Positions 1 through 12,067 of a stretch of 64,000 bases of DNA are shown here, piece after piece (positions within the stretch are counted from its first letter, which is position 1; each line of letters begins with the position of its first letter). Source of the stretch: Natronolimnobius sp. AArcel1 (GTDB taxonomy: Archaea > Halobacteriota > Halobacteria > Halobacteriales > Natrialbaceae); NCBI RefSeq assembly GCF_011043775.1, contig NZ_JAAKXY010000001.1:768966-832965 (forward strand), read 5' to 3'. Made by a program: the position numbers and the translations under genes. The notes beneath the pieces are model-generated. The model saw only the letters and a list, made by a program, of their open reading frames with translations. It did no database searches and was not told the DNA's origin.

Positions 1-145
1 GGTCACAGAAGCGTGCAGTGCTAGCATCGGTCACTCAATTCGGGTTTCAGGCTCGTTAAGTTGCTCGGGCCACTGATACACCTACAATGTATCGCGTATC
101 GTATCGCGTAATCGAGCTGTCACCACGAGACGGGACATCCAAGAC

Positions 146-3105
<2,960 letters not shown>

Positions 3106-3109
<4 letters not shown>

Positions 3110-3279
3110 TCGTACTTTCGAAAGCCCATATCGCGGGCCATTTCTCGAAATGACTGGCGACACAGCCAGATATCGTACTTGCCAATAAGCCCTTGTTCGC
3201 GCCCAGTTGCACGACAGACGCGGGCGTTTCCAGTCGGTTCGTCCGCTGTATTCGCTGGTTGATCGTTCGTATTACTCAT
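3106..3279 (-). CDS. S14-like ribosomal protein lacking two zinc cysteines
   Basis: A 57-aa protein whose C-terminal 36 residues read as archaeal small-subunit protein S14 ([15 protein letters not shown] followed by [13 protein letters not shown]). Canonical S14 binds zinc through two CxxC pairs. Here the pairs are C22-x2-T25 and C40-x2-S43, so one cysteine of each pair is lost. The start was chosen because GGAGG sits 6 nt before this ATG; a second ATG two codons upstream directly abuts the GGAGG. A TATA-like AACATATTT lies near 3343-3352. The N-terminal 18 residues are polar and non-conserved. It is not in an S17-L14-L24-S4-L5-S14 operon, so it is probably a paralogue of the standard S14. 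Confidence 0.85.
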
Positions 3280-3397
3280 TGACATCCTCCGGGCTGATTG
3301 TGAGGGGCGTAGTGCATCGTCATCGGTACTACCGCGTCCGGATGCAAATATGTTGTTAAAATCATCTCTCACGTTCACAATATGCCATCGGCTCGAG

Positions 3398-4630
3398 TCA
3401 CACTCGAACCGACGATGGCTCGCTCGCATTCTCGGCCTCCTCGAGCAGATCACAGATGAGCGTCCCGGCGCGACGAGCGCCAATCACGTTTCGAGCGAAC
3501 GGGCCGAGAACCTGCTGAGCAGGCGCGCCAGTGACGATGAGTTGCGATAGCGAGCCATCCGCTCGTCGCCAGCGAAGTGTTTCATCCTCCAGAACCGGTG
3601 CCCCACGGTGACCAGTCTGGAGCGTCGTCCCTTCCCGCAGGGCTCGAAACAACGGGCCGTCGTACGGCGAGTCAAACCCAGTTGCACAAATGACGTGGTC
3701 AAGACACAGCGCCCGGCCGTTCTGACAGGAGACGACAACCGGGCCGCCGGTCGCAGTGAGGGCAGTAATTTCAGTTCGCTCGAGTGTGACTGCCCCCTCA
3801 TCCAGTGCCCGTCGGAGGCGACGGAAGACGTGCGGTGGCATCGCCCCATCGTACCGTGCGCGACGAACGAGTTGGGCGCGAGCACTCGAGGCGGGCGGGA
3901 GGTCATGCAGGTCGGCGAGTGCCCCCGAAAAGTGCATCCAGTCTGTGTCGGCCTCGAGCGATTCGACCGTGAACGGACTGCGAGCAAACAGGGTTACGTC
4001 ACGCCCGGGTCGAACAAGACTCGTCGCAACCTGGGCGGCTGTAATCCCACCGCCGACGACACCGACCGACGCAACCTCCTCGAGAGCCGCTGGATCGTAC
4101 TCTTGGTCCCAAACGTGAGTCACCGGCGCTTCCGGGCGGTCTCGCGCCCATGTAGGCATCGTATACGATCGACCGTGACCGACGGCAAGCAGACACCAGC
4201 GGGCAGTATAGACGCCTGCTGTGGTCTCGATTTCAACGTGATCGCCTGCATCACCAATGTCTGTAGCCGCTGCATCGATGACGAGATTCTCGAGGTCGTA
4301 TCGTTCACAGCACGCCTCAGCATGGTCGAAAAACAACGATACAGTTGGGCGGTCCGCACCGACCGAACTTGAGACGAGTTCGGTTTCACGACCGCAACTG
4401 CGGGCGAAATCTCGGAGGGAAAACGGATCGCTATCGACGTGGTGGACGAACGGTGATCGAAGTTCAGTCATTCCACACTGGCGGCACTTTCGCCGAAACC
4501 CGCCAAGAATGCCATCCGGTTCGATAATTTGCAACGCCGACCGTGGAACGAGCCCCGCCTCGAGCAGCCGAATCGCGAGGTGAACACCCTGGACGCCACC
4601 GCCGACGATGGTGACAGTACTATCGGCCAT
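3398..4630 (-). CDS. FAD/NAD(P)-binding flavoprotein, monooxygenase-like
   Basis: A 410-aa two-dinucleotide-domain flavoprotein. An N-terminal Rossmann motif ([10 protein letters not shown], residues 6-15) should bind FAD, and a second one ([11 protein letters not shown], near 190) should bind NAD(P)H. A CATGFD motif near 325 is the familiar ATG motif of SidA/IucD-type and related flavin monooxygenases. A CRQCG pair lies near residue 49. The substrate cannot be told from sequence; neither siderophore biosynthesis genes nor any partner enzyme is nearby. The adjacent minus-strand gene downstream is the S14-like protein, 118 bp away with its own TATA-like box, so the two are probably not one transcript. 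Confidence 0.75.
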   Translation of the reverse strand: MADSTVTIVGGGVQGVHLAIRLLEAGLVPRSALQIIEPDGILGGFRRKCRQCGMTELRSPFVHHVDSDPFSLRDFARSCGRETELVSSSVGADRPTVSLFFDHAEACCERYDLENLVIDAAATDIGDAGDHVEIETTAGVYTARWCLLAVGHGRSYTMPTWARDRPEAPVTHVWDQEYDPAALEEVASVGVVGGGITAAQVATSLVRPGRDVTLFARSPFTVESLEADTDWMHFSGALADLHDLPPASSARAQLVRRARYDGAMPPHVFRRLRRALDEGAVTLERTEITALTATGGPVVVSCQNGRALCLDHVICATGFDSPYDGPLFRALREGTTLQTGHRGAPVLEDETLRWRRADGSLSQLIVTGAPAQQVLGPFARNVIGARRAGTLICDLLEEAENASEPSSVRV

Positions 4631-4776
4631 TAGTGTATTAACTTAGTTGAGCTATTTAATAACTATGCACAATACGAGGTGTTGAAGTAGTACTATCAGT
4701 CGTTGGTATTCGGTCGGACGAGAACCACTTCATTTGAATCCGAACGATTACCGGGGCCGACACGAAAGAGCGACCA

Positions 4777-5184
4777 ATGACCGAGAAAGACGCGTTTCGT
4801 CGCCGGCTACTCGGTGGCGGCCTTCTCTCGCTCGTGCTCGCTGGCGGGCTTGCCCTCAGCCTCGAGCCGACGGAGTTGCTGACCTGGCTTCCAACTGCGT
4901 GGATTGGCACGGGTGGTCTTGCCTTGCTTATCGCTGCCAGCGTCGAACGGCTACCGCTTGGTGTCACCACAATCGGCTGGCCGCGAATCGCCGCGGTCGG
5001 CCTTGCAATTCTCGCACTCGGCTCGAGTACGTTCGGTTTCGTGCAACTGCTCACTGGCGCGTCCAGTCTGAGCCTGGTCTATGCAGGCTTTGCCCTCGTC
5101 GCCGCGCTGGCGCTGTCGATCGTCACGCTCGAGTGTCTGCTCGGCGGGGTTGGGCTGGACGGCGAAACGTTTGCTGTGGAGTGA
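4777..5184 (+). CDS. hypothetical four-helix membrane protein
   Basis: 135 aa with a short charged N-terminus (TEKDAFRRR) followed by four hydrophobic stretches at about residues 11-28, 40-56, 66-90 and 96-122. The loops are short, so this is a small integral membrane protein. No catalytic or binding motif is visible and I do not recognise the family. It stands alone between the flavoprotein (divergent) and a short HTH-like protein gene. The ATG start immediately precedes the polar N-terminus. Confidence 0.65.
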   Translation: MTEKDAFRRRLLGGGLLSLVLAGGLALSLEPTELLTWLPTAWIGTGGLALLIAASVERLPLGVTTIGWPRIAAVGLAILALGSSTFGFVQLLTGASSLSLVYAGFALVAALALSIVTLECLLGGVGLDGETFAVE

Positions 5185-5281
5185 CTGACAGCGCGAGCAT
5201 GGCTTGTACGCAACTGTCTGTTCATCAGTTGCGGACAGTCAACATACATCATTATATATTATAAGCAATAACATTCACGGG

Positions 5282-5629
5282 ATGACAACTCACGCGTGCC
5301 ACCTCGATGGGGAAGCGGAAATCGACCGGCTGTTGGACGTGATGAGCAATCGACTGCGGCGAGCAGTCATCTATTACTTCGAAGAGCAAACTGAACGGAC
5401 TGTCGAGTCACTCTCGAGTTTGGCCGCCTATCTCTCGGCGGTAATCCCCAGTCTGGCGACGAACGCCGCCAAAATCAAACTCATACACAAACACCTCCCG
5501 CAGTTGGAGACGACCGGCTGGCTCGAGTTCGATGGCAGAACGGAGACGGTGGTGTATCACGGCAATGACTACGCCGCGACACTCCTTGCTGACCTCCGCA
5601 TGACCTTTACCGACGAACATGATGACTAG
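5282..5629 (+). CDS. DUF7344-type winged-helix-like protein
   Basis: 115 aa. The segment IDRLLDVMSNRLRRAVIYYF near the N-terminus, followed by a helical middle and a GWLEFDGRTETVVYHG hairpin, matches the haloarchaeal DUF7344 layout as I know it: a small winged-helix-like domain often near regulators. I chose the ATG at 5282 instead of the in-frame ATG at 5204, because the upstream part is low in acidic residues and has no family resemblance, and an AT-rich TATATATTATAA promoter-like tract lies at 5250-5263. DNA binding is inferred, not shown. Confidence 0.7.
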   Translation: MTTHACHLDGEAEIDRLLDVMSNRLRRAVIYYFEEQTERTVESLSSLAAYLSAVIPSLATNAAKIKLIHKHLPQLETTGWLEFDGRTETVVYHGNDYAATLLADLRMTFTDEHDD

Positions 5630-5689
5630 CACACATACTTCAGCCGGCCGATCCGTACACTAACGGCCGTTGCACGCATAGGAGGTGGT

Positions 5690-7186
5690 ATGAGTGTCCA
5701 CGTGGCGATTATCGGGGCGTACGGAAGCGCTGGCGTCGCCGCCGCAGACGAACTTCTCGAGCGTGACTCCGCAGTTGAGTTGACACTGATCGACGACGGC
5801 GACCCCGGCGGCGGACTGTGTATTCTCCGTGGCTGCATGCCGAGCAAGGACGTCCTCTCAGCAGGTCAACACCGGTATCAGGCTCGCCACGATGACCGAC
5901 TCGAGGGCGTGCCAGAAATCGACCCGCAGGCGGTCGTTGCCCGCAAGGACGAACACATTTCAGGCTTTGCTGAGCATCGGCGCGAGCACGTCCACGACCT
6001 GGCCGGGCGCGACCGCGTCGAATTCATCCACGACACGGCTCGGTTCGTCGATGATCGAGTACTGGAACTCGAGGGAAGCGGCCGCCACCTCGAGCCCGAC
6101 TACGTCGTCATTGCGACGGGGTCAGTGCTCAACATCCCTGATCTCTCAGGTATCAACGACGTCGAGATCGCCTCGAGTGCGGATGTCCTCGAGACGACCG
6201 CATTTCCGGATTCGGGAATTGTCATGGGTTTTGGCTACATCGGCCTCGAACTCGCGCCCTACCTGAGCGAAGTCGGCGGCGTCGACCTCACCGTCATCGA
6301 ACACGATGAGTACCCACTCGATGAGATGGAAGCCGACTACGGCGAGACACTCCTCGAACTCTATCGTGACCAGTTTGGCATTGAGGTGCTGACCAACACC
6401 GACGAAAAACGCCTCGAGTCGACCGCCGAGGGTGGTGTTCGCCTGACCGTCGAGCAGGCCGGTGGTGACGGCAGCGGCGACGCCACAGCCGACAGCAACC
6501 CCGTCGAACGAACGCTCGAGGCTGACCAGCTCTACTGTTTCACCGGCCGTCGTCCCGCACTCGATGGGCTCGGACTCGAGCACACGAGCCTCGAGCCCGA
6601 CGAGGGATGGGTCAGTTCGACGATGCAGGCTGCAGGCGACGAGCGCGTGTTCGTCGCCGGCGACGCAAACGGTCGGGAACCGATTTTGCACGTCGCCAAA
6701 GAGGAGGGAATTTCGGCGGCACAGAACATCCTTTCACACCATCGCGGCGAGGACTGCGAGCCATATACGAACATCCCACACCATGTCATCTTCTCCGGAC
6801 TTGGCGTCTATCCGTTCGCCCGAATCGGCCATACGCCCGCGACGGTCGCTGAGACCGATATGGACGCAATCATCGTCTCACGCGAAGCGTCATCGGATGG
6901 CGTGTTCAAGACGAAGAACCATCCAGAAGGACGGGCAACACTGATCGTCAACGCCGAAACTGGAGACGTACTGGGATATCAAGGGCTGCATCTCCATGCG
7001 GACGTGATGGCCAAGACGATGCAGGTCGCCGTCGAGATGGGCCTCGACGTTCGTGACCTCCCAAAGCGGGCGTACCACCCGACAACGCCTGAGATTCTGG
7101 ATGGGCTGTGGCGAGACGCCTGTGCCAAACTCGAGGACCGGGATGCCTGCGTTGAAGACGGCGATTCGCGGGATCTGGCGTTATAG
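5690..7186 (+). CDS. class I pyridine nucleotide-disulfide oxidoreductase
   Basis: A 498-aa flavoprotein of the dihydrolipoamide dehydrogenase/mercuric reductase/glutathione reductase class. It has an N-terminal FAD-binding segment and a redox-active cysteine pair in LCILRGCMPSK (C-x4-C, near residues 44-49). The NAD(P) motif is variant (GFGYIGLELAP, near 180), and CFTGRRP and VFVAGDANG sit near the FAD ribityl region. The C-terminal dimerisation domain carries the catalytic His-Glu dyad in YHPTTPE (near 463). A strong GGAGGT lies 6-11 nt upstream of the ATG. There is no lipoyl-enzyme gene next to it, so the natural disulfide or metal substrate is unknown; calling it lpdA would over-reach. 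Confidence 0.88.
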   Translation: MSVHVAIIGAYGSAGVAAADELLERDSAVELTLIDDGDPGGGLCILRGCMPSKDVLSAGQHRYQARHDDRLEGVPEIDPQAVVARKDEHISGFAEHRREHVHDLAGRDRVEFIHDTARFVDDRVLELEGSGRHLEPDYVVIATGSVLNIPDLSGINDVEIASSADVLETTAFPDSGIVMGFGYIGLELAPYLSEVGGVDLTVIEHDEYPLDEMEADYGETLLELYRDQFGIEVLTNTDEKRLESTAEGGVRLTVEQAGGDGSGDATADSNPVERTLEADQLYCFTGRRPALDGLGLEHTSLEPDEGWVSSTMQAAGDERVFVAGDANGREPILHVAKEEGISAAQNILSHHRGEDCEPYTNIPHHVIFSGLGVYPFARIGHTPATVAETDMDAIIVSREASSDGVFKTKNHPEGRATLIVNAETGDVLGYQGLHLHADVMAKTMQVAVEMGLDVRDLPKRAYHPTTPEILDGLWRDACAKLEDRDACVEDGDSRDLAL

Positions 7187-7360
7187 CAACGCGACAGGGA
7201 GGTCCGACCGACCAGCCGTTCGGAGCCGGCGCAGACACTAGTCTGATTATCGATAGGTCGGTCCAAGAGACGACCATGCATTGGTGGAAATAACGCCACG
7301 AATACGTATCAGAGGCGATGTACGCCCTCAATAGCCAGCCGCGAGCTTTTTGTCGATGGA

Positions 7361-7936
7361 GTGGTAAACACACTCGTGACCGACGCGGTTCGACGCGCAA
7401 CCACCGACGACGTTCTGGCAATCCACGAGACGGCCCGCAAGAGCTGGCACGCCGCCTACGACGACGTGCTGGGCACCGACACCGTCGATAGCGTCGTCGA
7501 CGACTGGTACGCACTCGGCGACCTCGAGTCTGCGATCACCGACGCGAGCAGTCGCGATGACGTCGAGTTCGTCGTCGTCGAACCCGACGCTGACACCGAC
7601 GGCGTCATCACGGAAAGCGACGGCGACGTTCTCACGGGACTCCAGCGCTGTCGCGCCTTTGCACACGTCGTCCCCTGGCCCGAGGACGCGGCCGTGGCCT
7701 ACCTCGCTCGCTTCTACGTCCGCCCCGAGAGTTGGGGCGAAGGCGTCGGGACGGCCCTCCTCGAGCACCTCGAGACGACGCTCGAGGAATCATTCGACCG
7801 CATCCGACTGGCCGTCCTCGCGGACAACGACGTCGGCATCTCTTTTGCCGACTCGGCGAAGTTCGAACGAGTAGGCGCGAGGAAGACGGATCTCGGGGAT
7901 GGACTCGAGGAGTACGTCTACGAAAAATCGCTGTGA
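7361..7936 (+). CDS. GNAT family N-acetyltransferase (copy 1)
   Basis: 191 aa with the GNAT fold: an N-terminal ATTDDVLAIHETARKSW helix, a beta-strand core AYLARFYVRPE, and the acetyl-CoA pyrophosphate loop SWGEGVGTALL (Q/R-x-x-G-x-G/A type) near residue 125, followed by LAVLADNDVGISF. It is clearly homologous along its whole length to the next gene, sharing RKSWHAAYD/RDSWHAAYD, WYALGDL/WYALGEL and the same EEYVYEKSL C-terminus. The GTG at 7361 is taken as the start; another GTG at 7376 would remove five residues and fits the paralogue better. The acceptor substrate is unknown. Confidence 0.85.
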   Translation: MVNTLVTDAVRRATTDDVLAIHETARKSWHAAYDDVLGTDTVDSVVDDWYALGDLESAITDASSRDDVEFVVVEPDADTDGVITESDGDVLTGLQRCRAFAHVVPWPEDAAVAYLARFYVRPESWGEGVGTALLEHLETTLEESFDRIRLAVLADNDVGISFADSAKFERVGARKTDLGDGLEEYVYEKSL

Positions 7937-8003
7937 CCGAAAGCTGTGTGGCGTGTGACCAAACAACGACAACGGTTTTTTCGGCTCGGAAACACGACAA
8001 CGT

Positions 8004-8522
8004 ATGGACTGGACCGTTAGGCACGCGATTGCCGAAGACGCACCTGCTGTTCGCGAAATCGCCCGCGACAGTTGGCACGCCGCCTACGACGAGTTTCTAG
8101 GGGCCGAACAGGTCGAGGAGTTCACCGACGAGTGGTACGCACTCGGCGAACTCAAGGACTCGATTGCTGCCGCAAGCGAACGGGACACTGCGTCGTTTCT
8201 GCTCGCACGTTCGGGCGAGTCTGCTGTCGGCTTTGCTCACGCTGGCCCTGACCCCAACCACGACTCGAGTGCGCATCTGATACGTCTGTACGCTCGCCCG
8301 CGCGTCTGGGGCGACGGCGTTGGCACAGCCTTACTCTCGCGACTCGAGGACGAACTCGACGCACGGTACGAACGACTCCGACTCGTCGTCCTCGCGGACA
8401 ACGACGTGGGGATTTCGTTCTACGAAGCAACCGGATTCGACCGCGTCGAGGCTCGAAGGTCGGATCTGGACGGGATTGATGGTGGGACACTCGAGGAGTA
8501 CGTCTACGAAAAGTCGCTGTGA
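8004..8522 (+). CDS. GNAT family N-acetyltransferase (copy 2)
   Basis: 172 aa, a tandem paralogue of the preceding gene, 67 bp downstream. It shows the same motifs: VRHAIAEDAPAVREIAR, SWHAAYDEFLG, RLYARPRVWGDGVGTALL (acetyl-CoA loop) and the terminal EEYVYEKSL. Copy 2 lacks the ~12-residue acidic insertion after the central strand seen in copy 1. The ATG start aligns with the conserved first strand (MDWTVRHA). Transfer of an acetyl group from acetyl-CoA to an amine or protein N-terminus is the family activity; the substrate is not evident. The stop codon lies 13 bp from the convergent RNB gene. Confidence 0.88.
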   Translation: MDWTVRHAIAEDAPAVREIARDSWHAAYDEFLGAEQVEEFTDEWYALGELKDSIAAASERDTASFLLARSGESAVGFAHAGPDPNHDSSAHLIRLYARPRVWGDGVGTALLSRLEDELDARYERLRLVVLADNDVGISFYEATGFDRVEARRSDLDGIDGGTLEEYVYEKSL

Positions 8523-8535
8523 ATTGTCGACGTCT

Positions 8536-9840
8536 CTATAGCGTCTTTTCAGCTTTGTCGTCATCGACGACTTCGATCCCGCGGTTGTTGACCGCCATCG
8601 GATCGAGGCCGACCTCCTGCAGGAAGTTCTTGTACTCGCGTTCGCACTGCTCGGCGTCTTTTTGCTTATCGCTCGCGCGGTCACAGAGTTTGATGAGGTT
8701 CTCCGGCACGTCGTTCTGGTAGACGATCCAGTGGTTGATCAGGTCCGAAAGCCGACGGATCGGACTCGTGAAGTGGCCGTAAATCTCGAAGTTCAGTGCG
8801 TGGTGGCCGCCGAAGGGATCGTTCATGTACTTCGCTCGCGGCATCACCTTCATCACCGCCCACTGAATCTTATCGAGTTGGCGACCGGGTGCCTCCTCGA
8901 GCGTGGCATTGACGGCTTTCCGGGGGTCGTCCCAGGTGCTGCCAGGGATCGACACGCCATCGAGGTCCTGAATTTCTTGCAGGGCTTTCGACCACTCGTC
9001 AGGGCTTGGCTGTGGGTGAACGCGATACATCGCCTCGACGCCGCGGTCCCACATCAGCGTGTGCGTGACGGCCTTGTTGGCCTTGAGCATACACTCCTCG
9101 ATGATCGTGTGTGCACGGTCTCGAGCCGGGTTCAAGACGAGCGACCCGTCTTCTTTGCGCTGTTCGTGCATCTGGTCGGCGAGTTCGTGGACCAGGACGT
9201 TCTCCTCGTGCAGCGGTGCGTCAGGCTCGTCGAGGCGGTTCTCGGCCTGCGAGTAAGTGAGTCGCTCGTCCGAGCGGATAACCGACTTGTAGATCTCGAT
9301 GCTCTCGTAGGAGAGATTCTCCTTGTCGAGGTGCATCTCAACGGTGTGTGCGAGGCGGTCCTCGTTGGGCACGAGTGAACAGACCGTCTCGGCCAGTACG
9401 GGCGGGAGCATGTGGATCGTATAGCCCGGCAGATAGACCGTGTTCGCGCGCTCGACGGCCGAATCCCACATCGCCGTCTCGGGGTTGACGTAGTGGGTCA
9501 CGTCCGCGATGTGTACCCAGAGAACGTACTCGTCGTCGCGTTCTTCGACCGAAATCGCGTCGTCGAAATCCTGGGCGTCGATCGGGTCCGTCGTCCACGT
9601 CGTCAGGTCCCGCAGATCCTCGCGTTCGTCTGCCTCGTCTGCGATCTCCTGTTGGACTCCCTCGGTGCGTTCTTCGGCCTCATCGAGTACCTCCTGTGGG
9701 AAGCCATCCGGGATTTCGAACTTCTCGAAAAGTTCCTCGCGTTTGTTCTCGAGATGTCGCGCGAGGTCCTCGCTAATTTCGACGGACCCCTGACCTTCCG
9801 CCGTGCCGGCTTCGGCCTGGGCGTCTGCATCGTCACTCAT
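8536..9840 (-). CDS. RNB-domain ribonuclease (RNase II/R family)
   Basis: 434 aa. The catalytic RNB motif DPIDAQDFDDAISV is at residues 85-98 and carries the clustered aspartates that bind Mg2+ for 3'-5' exoribonuclease action. Downstream are IHMLPPVLAE, DRAHTIIEECMLKAN and GHFTSPIRRLSDL, all RNB landmarks. The ~80-residue N-terminus is acidic and helical. There is no cold-shock (OB) domain before, and no S1 domain after, the RNB core, so it is a minimal haloarchaeal form of a family that in bacteria is 650-800 aa. Likely role: RNA decay or maturation. Neighbours do not refine it. Confidence 0.9.
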   Translation of the reverse strand: MSDDADAQAEAGTAEGQGSVEISEDLARHLENKREELFEKFEIPDGFPQEVLDEAEERTEGVQQEIADEADEREDLRDLTTWTTDPIDAQDFDDAISVEERDDEYVLWVHIADVTHYVNPETAMWDSAVERANTVYLPGYTIHMLPPVLAETVCSLVPNEDRLAHTVEMHLDKENLSYESIEIYKSVIRSDERLTYSQAENRLDEPDAPLHEENVLVHELADQMHEQRKEDGSLVLNPARDRAHTIIEECMLKANKAVTHTLMWDRGVEAMYRVHPQPSPDEWSKALQEIQDLDGVSIPGSTWDDPRKAVNATLEEAPGRQLDKIQWAVMKVMPRAKYMNDPFGGHHALNFEIYGHFTSPIRRLSDLINHWIVYQNDVPENLIKLCDRASDKQKDAEQCEREYKNFLQEVGLDPMAVNNRGIEVVDDDKAEKTL

Positions 9841-9945
9841 ACCACCGCCTACGGACGTGGTGGTGAAAGTCGTGTCGGGACGCCAGACTCAGTCGATCCA
9901 TCACGATGACAATACATATTATCACTCAGACATGAACTGTGCGTA

Positions 9946-10854
9946 ATGAGTGCGATTGCCCTCCGCAACGTACAGAAGCACTTCGGGAGCATCGATGCCC
10001 TTCGCGGGATCGACCTCGAGGTCGACTCCGGTGAGGTGTTCGGCTTTCTGGGGCCGAATGGGGCCGGCAAGTCGACGACAATCGACATCCTGCTACACTA
10101 CACCCGCCCGAGCAGTGGCTCGGTCGAGGTCCTCGACCAGGACGTGACCACCGACCCGGTGGCCGTCAGAGAGCGCACTGGCATCCTCCCCGAAGGGTTC
10201 GCTGCCTTCGAGACGATGACCGGCCGCCAGCACCTCGAGTACGCCATCGAATCGAATGGGGCCGACGATGACCCGGACGTTCTTCTCGAGCGCGTCGGCC
10301 TCGAGGGCGTTGGTGACCGACTTGCACAGGACTACTCGAAGGGGATGACCCAGCGACTCGCACTCGCGATGGCGCTCGTGGGCGAACCCGACCTCCTGAT
10401 TCTGGACGAACCCTCGACGGGGCTTGATCCCCACGGCGTCCGGCGAATGCGCGAAATTGTCCGCGCGGAACGCGACCGCGGCGCGACGGTCTTTTTCTCG
10501 AGTCACATCTTAGAGCAGGTCGAAGCCGTCGCCGACCGCGTGGGTATCCTCCGCGCCGGCGAACTCGTCGCGGTCGACACCATCGATGGCCTGCGCGGCG
10601 CGGTCGACGCCGATGCCGAACTGACGGTCGATATCGCCGAAGACCCAACAGATCTCGCACCCGAAATCGACTCGCTCGAGGGCGTTTCCTCGGTGATCAA
10701 ACGCGACGGCGAACTGGTCGTCGCCTGTACGAACGAGGCGAAACTCTCCGTGCTCGACGAGATTCGCGCTGCTGGTGGGACGGTTCGTGACTTTACTACC
10801 GGCGAGGCCTCGCTCGAGGACCTGTTCGTCTCCTACACGGAGGGATCACGATGA
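9946..10854 (+). CDS. ABC transporter ATP-binding protein (ABC-2 type)
   Basis: 302 aa. Walker A is GPNGAGKST (residues 36-44), the signature is YSKGMTQRLALA near 128, Walker B with D-loop is LLILDEPSTGLDP near 148, and the H-loop is FFSSHIL near 182. After the nucleotide-binding domain is a ~90-residue C-terminal extension typical of ABC-2 exporters of the CcmA/NatA type. The gene overlaps the downstream permease by ATGA (4 nt), so the two are translationally coupled and form one transporter with an unknown substrate. Confidence 0.93.
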   Translation: MSAIALRNVQKHFGSIDALRGIDLEVDSGEVFGFLGPNGAGKSTTIDILLHYTRPSSGSVEVLDQDVTTDPVAVRERTGILPEGFAAFETMTGRQHLEYAIESNGADDDPDVLLERVGLEGVGDRLAQDYSKGMTQRLALAMALVGEPDLLILDEPSTGLDPHGVRRMREIVRAERDRGATVFFSSHILEQVEAVADRVGILRAGELVAVDTIDGLRGAVDADAELTVDIAEDPTDLAPEIDSLEGVSSVIKRDGELVVACTNEAKLSVLDEIRAAGGTVRDFTTGEASLEDLFVSYTEGSR

Positions 10855-11648
10855 CTCGAGGCTGGCGACTGATCGCTCGCAAGGAGATCGGCGATGCGAT
10901 TCGCAACCGACAGCTGTACTCGAACGCTGCGATGTTCGTCATCCTGTTCGGACTCGTGACGTACGTCCACGTCGGACAGGCACGCGAGGGCTTTGCCGAC
11001 CCCGTTGACCTCGTGGGAGCACTCAACCTCTTTACGATCATGCTCGTTCCGGCAGTCGGGTTAATGCTGTCCTATGCAGTAATCGTCAAGCGCCGCGAGG
11101 ATGGGCAACTGACGCTGCTGCTCGGGTTACCCCACGACCGGCGCGACGTCGTTATCGGGACCTACCTCGGCCGATTTGTGATCTTTGCACTCGCGCTCGT
11201 GGCCGGTGTCGTCACTGCGGCGATACTCGCGCTCGTCTTTCGCATCGAACTGGCGACCACTGAGTTGCTTGGCTTCACCGTGCTTGCAAACGCACTCGGA
11301 CTCGCCTACATCGCTATTGCGATCTGTCTCTCGATGCTAACGCGCGACCAAACATGGGCCTCAATCGCTGCCTTTTGTACGTTCTTGCTGTTCGTCCTCG
11401 CCTGGCGATTCGTTCCCGAGGTGACGACGTACGTCGTCTACGGCTTCGAGATGCCCGCCCAGCAGCCATGGTGGTACGACTACGTCGGCGCACTCTCGCC
11501 GTCGGTTGCCTACGAGCGAGCCCTCGAGTTCGTCATCGACGAGGAGTTTGACCAGACACTGTCCGCGTTTGGCATGTTCGTACTCGCCGGGTGGGCCGTC
11601 CTCGCACCCGCAGCGGGCTATCTGCAGTTTAAAACAAGCGATCTCTGA
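10851..11648 (+). CDS. ABC-2 type transporter permease
   Basis: 265 aa with six predicted membrane spans: near residues 27-43, 55-77, 103-124, 131-155, 168-188 and 240-258. A NosY-like VIVKRREDGQLTLLLGLPHDRRDVVIG cytosolic element lies between TM2 and TM3. It starts inside the stop codon of the ATPase gene. The family moves drugs, lipids, copper-site cofactors or ions; nothing local defines the substrate. It converges with the zinc-finger gene at 11655, leaving only 6 bp between the stops. Confidence 0.9.
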   Translation: MTRGWRLIARKEIGDAIRNRQLYSNAAMFVILFGLVTYVHVGQAREGFADPVDLVGALNLFTIMLVPAVGLMLSYAVIVKRREDGQLTLLLGLPHDRRDVVIGTYLGRFVIFALALVAGVVTAAILALVFRIELATTELLGFTVLANALGLAYIAIAICLSMLTRDQTWASIAAFCTFLLFVLAWRFVPEVTTYVVYGFEMPAQQPWWYDYVGALSPSVAYERALEFVIDEEFDQTLSAFGMFVLAGWAVLAPAAGYLQFKTSDL

Positions 11649-11654
11649 GACGGT

Positions 11655-11936
11655 TTATTCCCACTCGCGGCGTTCTTCGACGCGATCTTGGCGTTCTTGG
11701 ACAGTGAGCAGATACGCCCGAAGGAACGCCTCCTGATCACGTTCGCCGGCCTCGAGTTCGATCAGGAGATCCTCGAGACCACCGCGTGGGTGATGACAGA
11801 GGTCGCGATGACAGGTCTTACAGAGATATTCGAAGGCCTTGTCCTCGCGGTCCCAGCGGTTGCCGTACTTATCGTACTCACGGGCCATCGACCGGCCGGT
11901 CTCGTCGCCGCAGGCGAGGCAGGTGACCGTCGTCAT
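11655..11936 (-). CDS. small zinc-binding protein, DUF7562-like
   Basis: 93 aa. Two CxxC-type sites, CLAC (residues 6-9) and CKTC (39-42), followed by CHH at 47-49, should form one zinc knuckle. The rest is an acidic/arginine-rich helical tail (LEAGERDQEAFLRAYLL, then ERQDRVEERREWE). I start it at MTTVTCLACG because the upstream nine in-frame residues would be arginine/tryptophan-rich and unlike the family. It is a conserved haloarchaeal small protein to my recollection; function unknown. It is convergent with the ABC permease. Confidence 0.75.
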   Translation of the reverse strand: MTTVTCLACGDETGRSMAREYDKYGNRWDREDKAFEYLCKTCHRDLCHHPRGGLEDLLIELEAGERDQEAFLRAYLLTVQERQDRVEERREWE

Positions 11937-12067
11937 CCGGTTTCGTGAGGACCAGGGCCACATAGAAGCTACATAGTCGCGTTACTATTTAGCGATTGTC
12001 ACACGTTCGCATTGAACAGAGTCTCCGCTCGAGCGACCGGTTCGAAAGTCAACGGACTGCAGCGGGC

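Noticed and set aside
89..112. TATCGCGTATCG direct repeats before uvrA
   Set aside because: Only two partial copies in a promoter-like region; no spacer periodicity, so neither CRISPR nor an operator array is supported.
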